Of a stretch of 12,059 nt of DNA, positions 1-6,178 are shown one piece after another; position 1 is the stretch's first letter, and the number at the start of each line of letters is the position of its first letter. The notes below the pieces were generated by a model that worked only from the letters and a program-made list of their open reading frames with translations, was not told where the DNA came from and did no database searches. This DNA comes from a bacterium. GTDB lineage: Bacteria; UBA8248. The position numbers and the translations under genes were made by a program. The stretch spans positions 1 through 12,059 of the forward strand of contig JAQBZT010000056.1 in assembly GCA_027622355.1 (NCBI GenBank). The letters run 5' to 3'.

Positions 1-133
1 CGCAGGCCACGATGCCCTTCATGAGATAGGTGCCGCGCTCAAGAAGCGTTTCCGCCCCGGCGGGTCTGTTCCAGGACAAAAGAAAGATACCGGTGAAAAA
101 CAGCAAGGCCGCAGCTACGCACAAACGCTTCAA
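1..133 (-). CDS. Partial c-type cytochrome, N-terminus with signal peptide
   Basis: The reverse strand from 133 reads as a start TTG followed by 43 codons running off the window edge. What is seen: a short basic N-terminus (MKRLC), a hydrophobic stretch of about 15 residues (roughly 5-20), a small-residue region ending PAGAE that could be a signal peptidase site, then ERGTYLMKGIVAC at the edge. In small class I cytochromes c of dehydrogenase complexes, a segment of the form RGxYLxxGxxAC begins the haem-binding CxxCH motif, so the last visible Cys is probably its first Cys. TTG is chosen because GGAG lies 5 bases upstream and the nearby ATG (138-136) is followed one codon later by a stop. The protein would be periplasmic or membrane-attached and carry electrons. 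The partner is not visible. The CxxCH itself lies outside the window, so this is a strong but incomplete identification. Confidence 0.72.
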   Translation of the reverse strand, partial: MKRLCVAAALLFFTGIFLLSWNRPAGAETLLERGTYLMKGIVAC

Positions 134-151
134 AGCATTCTCCTTCTATCG

Positions 152-167
152 CTGTCCGAAGGGACAG
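152..167. repeat. Perfect 6-bp hairpin upstream of the cytochrome gene
   Basis: CTGTCC at 152-157 and GGACAG at 162-167 are exact inverted copies separated by GAAG. It sits 18 bases upstream of the TTG start at 133, so on the reverse strand it would lie in the 5' leader just before the ribosome binding site. No U-tract follows on either strand, so it is not a classical terminator. The pairing is seen directly; a role in leader stability or translation control is inference. Confidence 0.45.
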
Positions 168-271
168 GGGCCGAAAATTCCCGCAGGAGGACGCGGGAGA
201 AAACGCAACATGCCGGGCTGACTTTGAAGAAACATACCTGATTTTCTTTTGCCCGGAAACCAAGGACAATC

Positions 272-295
272 CCCCGAAAGCCAACGCTTGCGGGG
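272..295. repeat. Imperfect palindrome beside the rhodanese promoter
   Basis: CCCCG at 272-276 pairs with CGGGG at 291-295. Inside it AAGC (278-281) pairs with GCTT (286-289), leaving one A/G mismatch and a CAAC loop. This gives nine pairs in 24 bases. It ends one base before the candidate -35 box at 297, a position where a regulator could bind. No T-tract follows on either strand, so a terminator is unlikely. It lies in the 224-base gap between the leftward cytochrome gene and the rightward rhodanese gene, which otherwise shows no ORF that looks real. Confidence 0.45.
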
Positions 296-296
296 C

Positions 297-324
297 TTGA
301 ACCGCCGCGGAAAACCATTATGCT
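297..324 (+). promoter_or_regulatory. Candidate sigma-70 promoter for the rhodanese gene
   Basis: TTGAAC (297-302) matches the -35 consensus at four of six bases. After a 16-base spacer, TATGCT (319-324) matches the -10 consensus at four of six. It would start transcription about 25 bases before the rhodanese ATG. The match is moderate, and a consensus search by eye in bacterial DNA gives false positives. Confidence 0.35.
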
Positions 325-357
325 CGGGTTTCCGGTTATCTTCCCAAGGAGCCGCGC

Positions 358-681
358 ATGGTCCCCTTCGAGATCGCCCCCCTTGCGCTCAAGGCCCGCC
401 TCGATGCGGGAGAGGAGATGATCCTCCTCGATGTGCGCGAGGCCGAAGAGCTCGCCCTCGCCCGCATCGAGGGCGCACTGCACATCCCGATGGAGGATGT
501 TCCCTCGCGCACGGTGGAGATCGATGAGGAAATCCCCATCGTCGTCATCTGCCATCTCGGACAGCGGAGCGCTATGGTGACGCACTTTCTGCGGGGCCGT
601 GATTTCGAGAACGTGATGAACCTCCGCGGCGGCATCGAAGCCTGGGCGCGCGAGGTGGACCCTTCGGTGGGAAGATACTGA
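358..681 (+). CDS. Single-domain rhodanese (sulfurtransferase)
   Basis: A 107-residue protein that is almost exactly one rhodanese domain. Seen: the early motif LLDVREAEE (24-31), the GALHIPMED stretch (39-47), the catalytic loop starting at Cys65 in CHLGQRS, and the closing NLRGGIEAW motif. Rhodanese domains hold a persulfide on the loop Cys and pass sulfane sulfur to an acceptor such as cyanide, thioredoxin or a sulfur carrier. The six-residue loop CHLGQR is the size typical of sulfurtransferases rather than of the longer Cdc25-type loops. There is no signal peptide, so it should be cytosolic. The ATG is supported by AAGGAG at 346-351, six bases upstream. The gene stands alone between a divergent cytochrome gene and a convergent regulator gene, so its physiological partner cannot be read from context. 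Confidence 0.93.
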   Translation: MVPFEIAPLALKARLDAGEEMILLDVREAEELALARIEGALHIPMEDVPSRTVEIDEEIPIVVICHLGQRSAMVTHFLRGRDFENVMNLRGGIEAWAREVDPSVGRY

Positions 682-719
682 GGGAGAACCGGGAAAACGG
701 ATTGCCGGCGGGGGCGCGT

Positions 720-803
720 TCAGCCGGTGAGACGGCGGCGGAGCCCCTGAAAAGCGCCCATCGTCCAAAAAGCGAGCACAAACACCACCAGAAAATCGAT
801 CAT
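720..803 (-). CDS. Possible 27-residue membrane peptide after the HD-GYP gene
   Basis: On the reverse strand an ATG at 803, four bases after the stop of the upstream HD-GYP gene, opens a 27-codon frame ending TGA at 720. It encodes MIDFLVVFVLAFW followed by TMGAFQGLRRRLTG, one hydrophobic segment of about 14 residues with a basic tail. GGAG lies about 10 bases upstream, inside the end of the preceding gene. The composition resembles the first transmembrane segment of CvpA-like proteins, which start with MIDxxxxxIL and then FRGxRRG. It could be a genuine small membrane protein co-transcribed with the regulator, a remnant of a longer gene, or chance. One hydrophobic run in GC-rich DNA is weak evidence. 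Confidence 0.3.
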   Translation of the reverse strand: MIDFLVVFVLAFWTMGAFQGLRRRLTG

Positions 804-807
804 CGTA

Positions 808-1914
808 CTACTTCTCCATCTCGGAGAAAGCCGCCTCGTCCCGGAATTTCTTCTGTATCTCTTCCATCTCGGGCAGATGATCGAAGAAGGCGTCGAGCAC
901 CCGGGGGTCGAAATGGGTGCCCCGGCCCTCGCGCATGAGCTCAAAGGTATCGCGGTTGGAAAAGGCCTTCTTGTAGGGACGCTTGCTGGTCAGGGCGTCG
1001 AATACATCGGCCACCGTGCAGACGCGGCCCATGACGGGAATCTCGTCCCCGGCGCGGCCGAAGGGATAGCCCGAGCCGTCCCAGCGCTCGTGATGGGAAA
1101 GGGCAATCTCCTCGCCCGCCTGAAGCAGCTCCGAGCCCGACCCCTCCAGGATGCGCGCCCCGATGATGGTGTGCTTCTTCATGATCTTCCACTCGTCCTG
1201 ATCGAGCTTGTCCGCCTTGAGCAGCTGATCGTCGGGAATGCCCAGCTTGCCGACATCGTGCATCGGGCTCGCGTGGAAGATCGTCTCGATTTCGTTCGGA
1301 GAAAGGCCGACGTGGCGGGCGATGGCAGCGCAGTAGTGGCCGAGCCGCTTGATGTGGGCGGCGGTGTCCTTGTCCTTGTATTCGGCGGCGATGGCGAGGC
1401 GCTGGATTGTCTCGAGGTGGGCACTGTGCGCCTTCCGCTGGGCGGAGGCCATGTCCTGCACCGCCTTTCGGAGCGCGCCGGTGCGCTGGTCGAGCTGCTC
1501 TTCAAGCTCGATGCGGTTTCGCTTGATCTCGTCCTGCGCCTCTTTCATCTGGATGAGAAAGGAGGTGCGCAACTGCAGTTCGAGTATATCCACCGGCTTG
1601 GAGATGAAGTCGTTGGCGCCCATCTGGATGGCGCGGATGCGGTCCTCGCGCTCGCTGAGAGCGGTCACCATGATGACGGGGATTTCCTTCGTCTCCGGAT
1701 CCTGCCGGATCTGGCGCACGACCTCGAAGCCGTCAATCCCCGGCATGACGATATCGAGCAAAACAAGGTCCACCCCGAGCCGGAGCTGGGCCAGTGCGTC
1801 GAAGCCGTCGCGGGCCTCCTCAACCTGGTGGCCCATGTTCTCGACCATGGTGCGGAGCACCTGGCGGGTGCGGTGGTCGTCGTCAACGACGAGGATTCTT
1901 TTCGGGGCGGTCAT
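808..1914 (-). CDS. Response regulator with HD-GYP domain (c-di-GMP phosphodiesterase class)
   Basis: A 368-residue two-domain regulator. Residues about 5-125 form a receiver: acidic pocket Asp11-13, phosphoacceptor Asp54 in LLDIVMP, Thr84 and Lys106 (SKP). A charged helical linker (about 120-165), probably a coiled coil, leads to an HD-GYP domain (about 165-350). That domain shows Asp183 with His187, His219-Asp220 in HDVGKLGIPD, HHERWDGSGYP at 274-284 and VADVFDALTS. HD-GYP proteins hydrolyse cyclic di-GMP at a metal centre, and the full HD and GYP signatures are present, so activity is expected. Phosphorylation of the receiver by an unseen histidine kinase should control it. The start ATG has GGGAG 11 bases upstream. 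No kinase gene is adjacent, so this is an orphan regulator here, with a possible small membrane ORF immediately after it. Confidence 0.95.
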   Translation of the reverse strand: MTAPKRILVVDDDHRTRQVLRTMVENMGHQVEEARDGFDALAQLRLGVDLVLLDIVMPGIDGFEVVRQIRQDPETKEIPVIMVTALSEREDRIRAIQMGANDFISKPVDILELQLRTSFLIQMKEAQDEIKRNRIELEEQLDQRTGALRKAVQDMASAQRKAHSAHLETIQRLAIAAEYKDKDTAAHIKRLGHYCAAIARHVGLSPNEIETIFHASPMHDVGKLGIPDDQLLKADKLDQDEWKIMKKHTIIGARILEGSGSELLQAGEEIALSHHERWDGSGYPFGRAGDEIPVMGRVCTVADVFDALTSKRPYKKAFSNRDTFELMREGRGTHFDPRVLDAFFDHLPEMEEIQKKFRDEAAFSEMEK

Positions 1915-1969
1915 CAGTAAATTTTCTCCCGCAGGTTGATGGATGAGAAATGGGCCTGGAGACGGCCCG

Positions 1970-1990
1970 ACCGCACCCCCCCCATGCGGT
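1970..1990. repeat. Hairpin with an eight-C loop tract in the regulator leader
   Basis: ACCGCA (1970-1975) and TGCGGT (1985-1990) are perfect inverted copies enclosing eight consecutive Cs and an A. A second small inverted repeat, GGGCC/GGCCC at 1952-1956 and 1964-1968, lies beside it. Both sit in the 197-base gap between the end of nadC and the start of the HD-GYP gene. On the reverse strand they would be in that gene's leader. The homopolymer is also a place where sequencing or assembly error, or slippage, could occur. No U-tract follows in the transcribed direction. Confidence 0.35.
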
Positions 1991-2111
1991 TTTCTATCTG
2001 CTTGGCGCTAATGGCTGCCGGACTACTTCTTCATTCCTATCGGACAGCAAGCGGAAGACTTGAATGTTGCAGGGCGAAATAACACCGGAATCAGGGAATT
2101 TCAGGGATGGC

Positions 2112-2999
2112 TCAGGAAAAAGCGCGGACGATCTTCATGTGGAAATCGAGCGGCGGGGCCGAGCGGACGAGAGCGCTCGTCGAGATGTAGTCCACCCCGG
2201 AGGCCGCCACCTCGGCGAGACGATCGGGAGGGACGCCGGAGGCTTCGAGAATATAGGGCTTGCCGCTGCGGGCGGCGCTCCCCTTTTCGCGGGCCTGGCG
2301 GACGGCCTCCGCGAGGGTGGCCGTGTCCATGTTGTCGAGAAGAATCATGTGCACACGGCCATCGCCGAGCACCTGTGCGAGCTGATCGAGGGATTGCACC
2401 TCGATCTGGATATCCACCATGTAGCGGCGGCCCCAGCGGGCGTCGATGGCCGCCGGGATCGAACCCGCCGCGGCAATGTCGTTGTCCTTGATCATCTCGC
2501 CGTCGAACATGCCGAGGCGGTGGTTTTTCCCCCCGCCGATGCGCACGGCGTATTTCTCAAAATACGAAAGGCCGGGGCCTCCCTTCCGCGTATCGATCAA
2601 CCCCTTGAATCCTTCCGGGAAATTTCCCAGCGCTGCGTGAACGATGGCCGTGTGCGTGGCGATCTCGGACATATAGGAAAGCAGGTTCAGCGCCGTGCGC
2701 TCGGCCTTGAGGAGGACGGTGGCCGGACCCTTCACGATGGCCAGAAGCTCGCCGCGCGTGAAGCGCTCCCCGTCTTCTTTTTCCCACTGAATCTCCGCCG
2801 GCGGCGACGGCGCCCCCAGCGCCAGCAGGCGCTGGGTTTCTTCAAAGATGGGCGCCAGGAAGGGGCTTCCCGCGAGGAGACCCTCCGACTTGGCTCGAAT
2901 CTCGGCCTCGCAGCGGTCTTCTTTCTCAAGTTCCGAATGAAGGGGGGCGCCGCCGAAGTCATCGAGCAGCCATTCTCGCACCCGGGCCCGGAGGTCCAC
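2112..2999 (-). CDS. nadC: Nicotinate-nucleotide pyrophosphorylase (carboxylating)
   Basis: This enzyme converts quinolinate and PRPP to nicotinate mononucleotide, CO2 and pyrophosphate, the step that commits quinolinate to NAD. The 295-residue protein has the normal family length. Substrate-binding residues line up with the well-studied M. tuberculosis enzyme: Arg101 in ERTALN, Arg138-Lys139 in DTRK, His160-Arg161 in NHR, Lys171 in IKDN, Glu200 and Asp222 in LLDN. The usual TRKTxPGLR motif reads TRKGGPGLS here, a variation outside the main contact residues. An open frame continues far upstream into nadA, but the GTG at 2999 is the sensible start. It begins the conserved helix (DLRARVREWL), has GGGAG nine bases before it, and lies 23 bases after the nadA stop. 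It is cotranscribed with nadA. Confidence 0.95.
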   Translation of the reverse strand: MDLRARVREWLLDDFGGAPLHSELEKEDRCEAEIRAKSEGLLAGSPFLAPIFEETQRLLALGAPSPPAEIQWEKEDGERFTRGELLAIVKGPATVLLKAERTALNLLSYMSEIATHTAIVHAALGNFPEGFKGLIDTRKGGPGLSYFEKYAVRIGGGKNHRLGMFDGEMIKDNDIAAAGSIPAAIDARWGRRYMVDIQIEVQSLDQLAQVLGDGRVHMILLDNMDTATLAEAVRQAREKGSAARSGKPYILEASGVPPDRLAEVAASGVDYISTSALVRSAPPLDFHMKIVRAFS

Positions 3000-3001
3000 T
3001 G

Positions 3002-3013
3002 GGGAGGTCTCCC
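3002..3013 (-). promoter_or_regulatory. Small hairpin covering the nadC ribosome binding site
   Basis: GGGAG/CTCCC inverted halves meet at 3002-3013 in the nadA-nadC gap. On the transcribed strand the nadC Shine-Dalgarno GGGAG can pair with CUCCC directly after it, giving about four pairs around a four-base loop. Such pairing would favour translation of nadC by ribosomes finishing nadA. A 12-base word covering most of it (GGAGGTCTCCCG) recurs at 4368-4379, ahead of nadA. The pairing is seen; the role is inferred. Confidence 0.3.
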
Positions 3014-3022
3014 GTCGTTTGG

Positions 3023-4147
3023 CTAGACGATGGCCAGCATCCGCTCGATGGGCACCTTGGAGCGCGCGCTCATCGCGGGATCCACCGTTATCTCGTACTT
3101 CAGATCGCGGAGCGCGTCGCGGAGGTTGCGGAGCGTGTTCTGCTTCATGAAGGTGCAAATAGCCTCGGGGCTCGCGGGGATGAGCTCCTTGCCGGGCGCC
3201 GCCTTGGACATCGGATAAAGATTGCCCACCTCGGTGGCCATGATGATCGTTTGCTGGTGCACTTCGTTCACGAGCTTGACCATTCCCTGCGTCGAGCGGA
3301 ACTGCAGCAGATCGTCCGGAACAAGACCCGAGGACACCTGACGCATGCAGGCGCTCGTGCAGCCGCACTCGGGATGCACGATGGTGGCGGCGTCGGGGTG
3401 GAGGCGCTGCTGCTCCTCGACATGGTGCGGGCGGATGCGCTCGTGCACATGGCAGGCGCCCATCATGAGCCAGAGCCTATCGAGCGAGTGGCCGTGCTTC
3501 TCGAGAAGCTTGGCGGCGTAGAAGCCGAGAAAGACGTCCGGAAGGAAGAGGATCGGCTGATCGGGCCGGGAGTGTTCCACCACATGGAGCAGTACCTTGG
3601 CCGCGTTGGCCGAGGCGCAACAGTAGTCGCTCTCGGCCTTCACCTCGATGTAGGTGTTGACGTAGCTGATGACGATGCCCTCGGGGTGATCGCGCTTCCA
3701 CTCGCGGACCTTTTCCACGTCCGCGTGGGCGGCGAGGGAGCACATGGCGTCCAGCGAGGGGGCGAGCACTTTCTGGTGCGGCTTTTTCATCGCGGCGAGA
3801 ATCTGGTTCATGAAGAGGACCGACGGCTCGACAAGCACGTCCTGATCCGATTCTGCGCCGGTGCGCGCCAGGAAGAGCGAATCCCCCACGGCGTCAGCCA
3901 CGTCCTGGATGTCGCCAATGACATAGTTGTGGGCGAGAATGAGGGCGTTGCGCGTTTTCTTGAGGCGCAGGATCTCCTCCTTCAGCTGATCGCGCTCCTC
4001 GGGCGAGAGCGCATCGGGCTCGGCCTCCGCCGGGACCTCGGGGAGCTCGATATTCGGTCCCAGGTCCACCTGGTCCATCAGGAGGATCGCCTGCCGGGCG
4101 GGAAGGATGTCGCCCGCGGCGATATCTTCAAGCGTTCTCATCTCCAT
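3023..4147 (-). CDS. nadA: Quinolinate synthase A (4Fe-4S)
   Basis: NadA condenses iminoaspartate with dihydroxyacetone phosphate to quinolinate on an oxygen-sensitive 4Fe-4S cluster held by three cysteines, one per repeat domain. These are visible as Cys136 (DAMCSLA), Cys232 (GACHVHE) and Cys331 (ICTFMK). Other family marks are LAHNY at 71-75, the aspartate-rich helix DVADAVGDS, YVNTYIEVKAESD, HPECGC at 258-263 and MATEVG. The HPECGC form and the ATEVG plus CxxMK ending look like the actinobacterial type of NadA. At 374 residues it is at the long end because of an N-terminal extension of about 55 residues that is acidic and proline-rich. The ATG at 4147 has AGAGAGG six bases upstream; an ATG two codons later is also possible. 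nadB (aspartate oxidase) is not in the window, so iminoaspartate must come from elsewhere. Confidence 0.95.
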   Translation of the reverse strand: MEMRTLEDIAAGDILPARQAILLMDQVDLGPNIELPEVPAEAEPDALSPEERDQLKEEILRLKKTRNALILAHNYVIGDIQDVADAVGDSLFLARTGAESDQDVLVEPSVLFMNQILAAMKKPHQKVLAPSLDAMCSLAAHADVEKVREWKRDHPEGIVISYVNTYIEVKAESDYCCASANAAKVLLHVVEHSRPDQPILFLPDVFLGFYAAKLLEKHGHSLDRLWLMMGACHVHERIRPHHVEEQQRLHPDAATIVHPECGCTSACMRQVSSGLVPDDLLQFRSTQGMVKLVNEVHQQTIIMATEVGNLYPMSKAAPGKELIPASPEAICTFMKQNTLRNLRDALRDLKYEITVDPAMSARSKVPIERMLAIV

Positions 4148-4492
4148 CTCATGCCTCTCTTGAGAAATTTCATCTGGATTCAGGCCCGCCCCCGAAAGCG
4201 CAAGGCAGACGGGGTCACAAAAACCCAGAAATCAAAGGACAATTCACTCTCTCCTCGGTCGGCGGCCAGAGAGTAGGGCATTCTTCCGAAATATCAGGGA
4301 TTTCTCAAGTCCGGTTCGGACCCCTCCTCCGATACGGCCCTAAAACCCCCTCCTGCTCTCAAATCTAGGAGGTCTCCCGGAGATAGCAACCGTGCCCCGG
4401 ATACCCTGTCCCCGCCCTTTGGTTGCCCTCCCGGGCGGTTCTGGAGTATGGATAACCCTTCTCTTTATTCTCATTTCCAGAGGAGAACGGCC
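4148..4492. other. Divergent intergenic region between nadA and the aldolase operon
   Basis: These 345 bases separate leftward nadA from the rightward aldolase gene, and I see no convincing ORF in them. They hold a candidate nadA promoter (4280-4308) and the 12-base word GGAGGTCTCCCG at 4368-4379, which is also found at the nadC ribosome binding site. They also hold pyrimidine-rich runs (about 4320-4360) and a weak -35/-10-like pair facing right, TTGCCC at 4423 and TATGGA at 4447, three of six at the -10. That last pair overlaps the ATG at 4448, one reason for preferring the later TTG start of the aldolase. No terminator is visible, as expected for a divergent gap. Confidence 0.5.
4280..4308 (-). 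promoter_or_regulatory. Candidate sigma-70 promoter for nadA-nadC
   Basis: On the reverse strand TTGAGA (4308-4303) matches the -35 consensus at five of six bases. A 17-base spacer leads to AAGAAT (4285-4280), four of six for the -10 box. This would give a leader of about 125 bases before the nadA ATG. It is a reasonable candidate from base identity only. Confidence 0.38.
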
Positions 4493-5278
4493 TTGGCTGT
4501 GGTGCCCAACGAGACCAAGAAAAAGTGCTTAAGCGGAGAGATCACCCTCGGCGCGGGGGTGCGCCTCGCCCGCACGGCGGACATCGGCATGGCGATGAAG
4601 GCCTGCGGCTTCGACTGGCTCTTCATCGACACCGAGCACAGCACGCTCGATCTCGATCAGGCTTCGCTGATCTCCATCTCGGCCCTCGGCCAGGGGATCA
4701 GCCCCATCGTCCGCGTGCCGGGCCTCGATGGACACTCGATCTCGCGGACCCTCGACGGCGGCGCCCAGGGCATCGTCCTCCCTCACGTCAACAGTGCAGA
4801 AGAAGCCCGCGCCTTCGTGGAGCAGGGCCTCTTCCCCCCCGTGGGAAAGCGCAGCTCGGGCGGCCTCCCGCCCCAGACCCAGTATGAAGGGGCGCGCGGC
4901 CCCGAGATGCTCGAGGCCCTGAACCGCGAGACACTTCTCGTCGCCATGATCGAAACCCCCGAGGCGGGCGATGCGGCCGGCGCCATCGCGGCGATCGAGG
5001 GCATTGACGTGCTCCTCATCGGAACGAACGATCTGTGCCTCGGCATGGGAATTCCCGGAAAATTTGAGGATGCGCAGGTGAACCGCGTCTACGATCAGGT
5101 CATCAGCGCCTGCAAGAAACACGGCAAGACGCCCGGCATGGGCGGCGTCTACGTCCCCGAGATCATCGGCCGGCGGCTCGCCCAAGGGATGAAGTTCATC
5201 CTCTGCGGGAACGACCACGGCTTCATGATGTCGGGCGGCAAGGCGCAGACCGAAACCATTCGCAGCTTACAACCTTAG
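4493..5278 (+). CDS. HpcH/HpaI-family aldolase
   Basis: A class II, metal-dependent pyruvate aldolase of the HpcH/HpaI family, which splits 4-hydroxy-2-oxo acids into pyruvate or oxaloacetate-type products and an aldehyde. Numbered from the TTG start, the catalytic set matches HpaI: His49 in DTEHS (HpaI His45), Arg74 in VRVPG (Arg70), Glu154 in MIET (Glu149) and Asp180 in GTNDL (Asp175). The family usually has GPxDL, so Asn179 is a mild variant. The open frame extends to an ATG at 4448, but that codon has its only purine-rich stretch one base away. The TTG at 4493 has AGGAG seven bases upstream and gives 261 residues, the normal size. It heads a four-gene operon; the FAH-family gene follows after 21 bases. 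The exact substrate cannot be read: homoprotocatechuate-type and sugar-acid aldolases share this fold. Confidence 0.9.
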   Translation: MAVVPNETKKKCLSGEITLGAGVRLARTADIGMAMKACGFDWLFIDTEHSTLDLDQASLISISALGQGISPIVRVPGLDGHSISRTLDGGAQGIVLPHVNSAEEARAFVEQGLFPPVGKRSSGGLPPQTQYEGARGPEMLEALNRETLLVAMIETPEAGDAAGAIAAIEGIDVLLIGTNDLCLGMGIPGKFEDAQVNRVYDQVISACKKHGKTPGMGGVYVPEIIGRRLAQGMKFILCGNDHGFMMSGGKAQTETIRSLQP

Positions 5279-5299
5279 TTTTTTCGGACGGGAGGAAGC

Positions 5300-6142
5300 A
5301 TGAAACTTCTCACTTACCAGGCAGAGGGCGCCCCCCGCGTTGCCGTCCTGACGGATGCGGGCGTGGAGGACGTGATCCCCGAAACGGGCGACGCCTGCGC
5401 GGTTATCGCCGCGGGCGGTACCCCCAAAACCAGCGGCAGCGCGAAACCGCTCGATTCGGTCAAGCTCCTCGCTCCCATTGCCCAGCTCAAGCGGCCCGTC
5501 ATCGCGGTCGGCCTCAACTACAAGAAACACGCCGACGAGGGCGCCAGAAAGCGCGGCCGCCCGGTCGGGGTGTATCCGGAAATCCCCGTTTACTTCTGCA
5601 AGTGGCCGGGCTCGCACAACGGCCCGGACGGCAGCCTCATCTACCACAACGAGACGAAGGAGCTCGACTACGAGTGCGAACTCGTCATCGTCATCGGTAA
5701 AGGGGGAACCAACATTCCCCTGGACAGGGCCATGGACCATGTCTACGGCTACACCATCATGAACGAGGTCTCGGCCCGGGACGTGCAGGTGAAGCACGGC
5801 CAGTGGTTCAAGGGCAAGGCGCTCGACACGTTCGGCCCCCTCGGCCCCTGGATCGTCACCAAGGATGAGACCGGTGACGGGAACAACCTGGCCGTCACCA
5901 GCCGGGTCAACGGCGAGGCGCGTCAGAAGTCGAGCACCAACGACATGATCTTCGACATCGCGACGGTCGTCTCGGTCCTCTCGCAGGGCTTCTCCCTCAA
6001 GCCGGGCGATCTCATCGCCACCGGCACCCCCGAGGGCGTCGGCTTCGCCATGGACCCGCCGGGCCTGCTGAAGGTGGGTGATGTGGTCGAATGCGAGATC
6101 GAGAACATCGGCGTGCTGCGCAACCGGGTGGTCGCGCCCTAG
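5300..6142 (+). CDS. Fumarylacetoacetate hydrolase family protein
   Basis: A 280-residue member of the FAH superfamily, which includes fumarylpyruvate and acylpyruvate hydrolases, oxaloacetate decarboxylases and the HpcE isomerase/decarboxylase. A weaker N-terminal region (1-60) precedes the catalytic fold. Motifs seen: VGLNYKKHADE (70-80), the metal ligands Glu125 and Glu127 in LDYECEL, GYTIMNEVSARD (150-161), GKALDTFGPLGPW and TGTPEGVGF. In most relatives the third metal ligand is Asp in NDVSARD; here it is Glu156, a conservative change. GGGAGG about six bases before the ATG supports the start. Its place straight after an HpcH/HpaI aldolase suggests a shared catabolic route for a hydroxy-oxo-acid or dienoate intermediate. 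The substrate is unknown, and hydrolase, isomerase and decarboxylase activities cannot be told apart by motif alone. Confidence 0.92.
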   Translation: MKLLTYQAEGAPRVAVLTDAGVEDVIPETGDACAVIAAGGTPKTSGSAKPLDSVKLLAPIAQLKRPVIAVGLNYKKHADEGARKRGRPVGVYPEIPVYFCKWPGSHNGPDGSLIYHNETKELDYECELVIVIGKGGTNIPLDRAMDHVYGYTIMNEVSARDVQVKHGQWFKGKALDTFGPLGPWIVTKDETGDGNNLAVTSRVNGEARQKSSTNDMIFDIATVVSVLSQGFSLKPGDLIATGTPEGVGFAMDPPGLLKVGDVVECEIENIGVLRNRVVAP

Positions 6143-6178
6143 GAGGCAGGCCGCCGGGCCGCTTCCGGAGAGAGCAGA

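Noticed and set aside
130..768. Long reverse-strand frame of 212 codons across the rhodanese gene
   Set aside because: It lies opposite the well-supported rhodanese gene, has low-complexity Arg/Pro/His-rich translation, and shows no domain or ribosome site.
877..1920. Forward frame of 347 codons opposite the HD-GYP gene
   Set aside because: It is the antisense shadow of a gene with complete receiver and HD-GYP motifs; long antisense frames are common in GC-rich coding DNA.
2091..2118. Three close copies of TCAGG(G)A after nadC
   Set aside because: The spacing is about 10-11 bases, but the copies are only 6-7 bases long and the third overlaps the nadC stop; chance is the simpler reading.
3000..3368. 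N-terminal extension of the nadC frame into nadA (open from 3368)
   Set aside because: The upstream part reads the nadA sequence out of frame, and the conserved NadC N-terminus with a ribosome site begins at the GTG at 2999.
3366..3386. Extra cysteines in NadA (HPECGCTSAC) as a possible second metal site
   Set aside because: An HPECGC motif is, as I recall, usual in the actinobacterial type of NadA, and the three cluster cysteines are elsewhere, so it is not clearly new.
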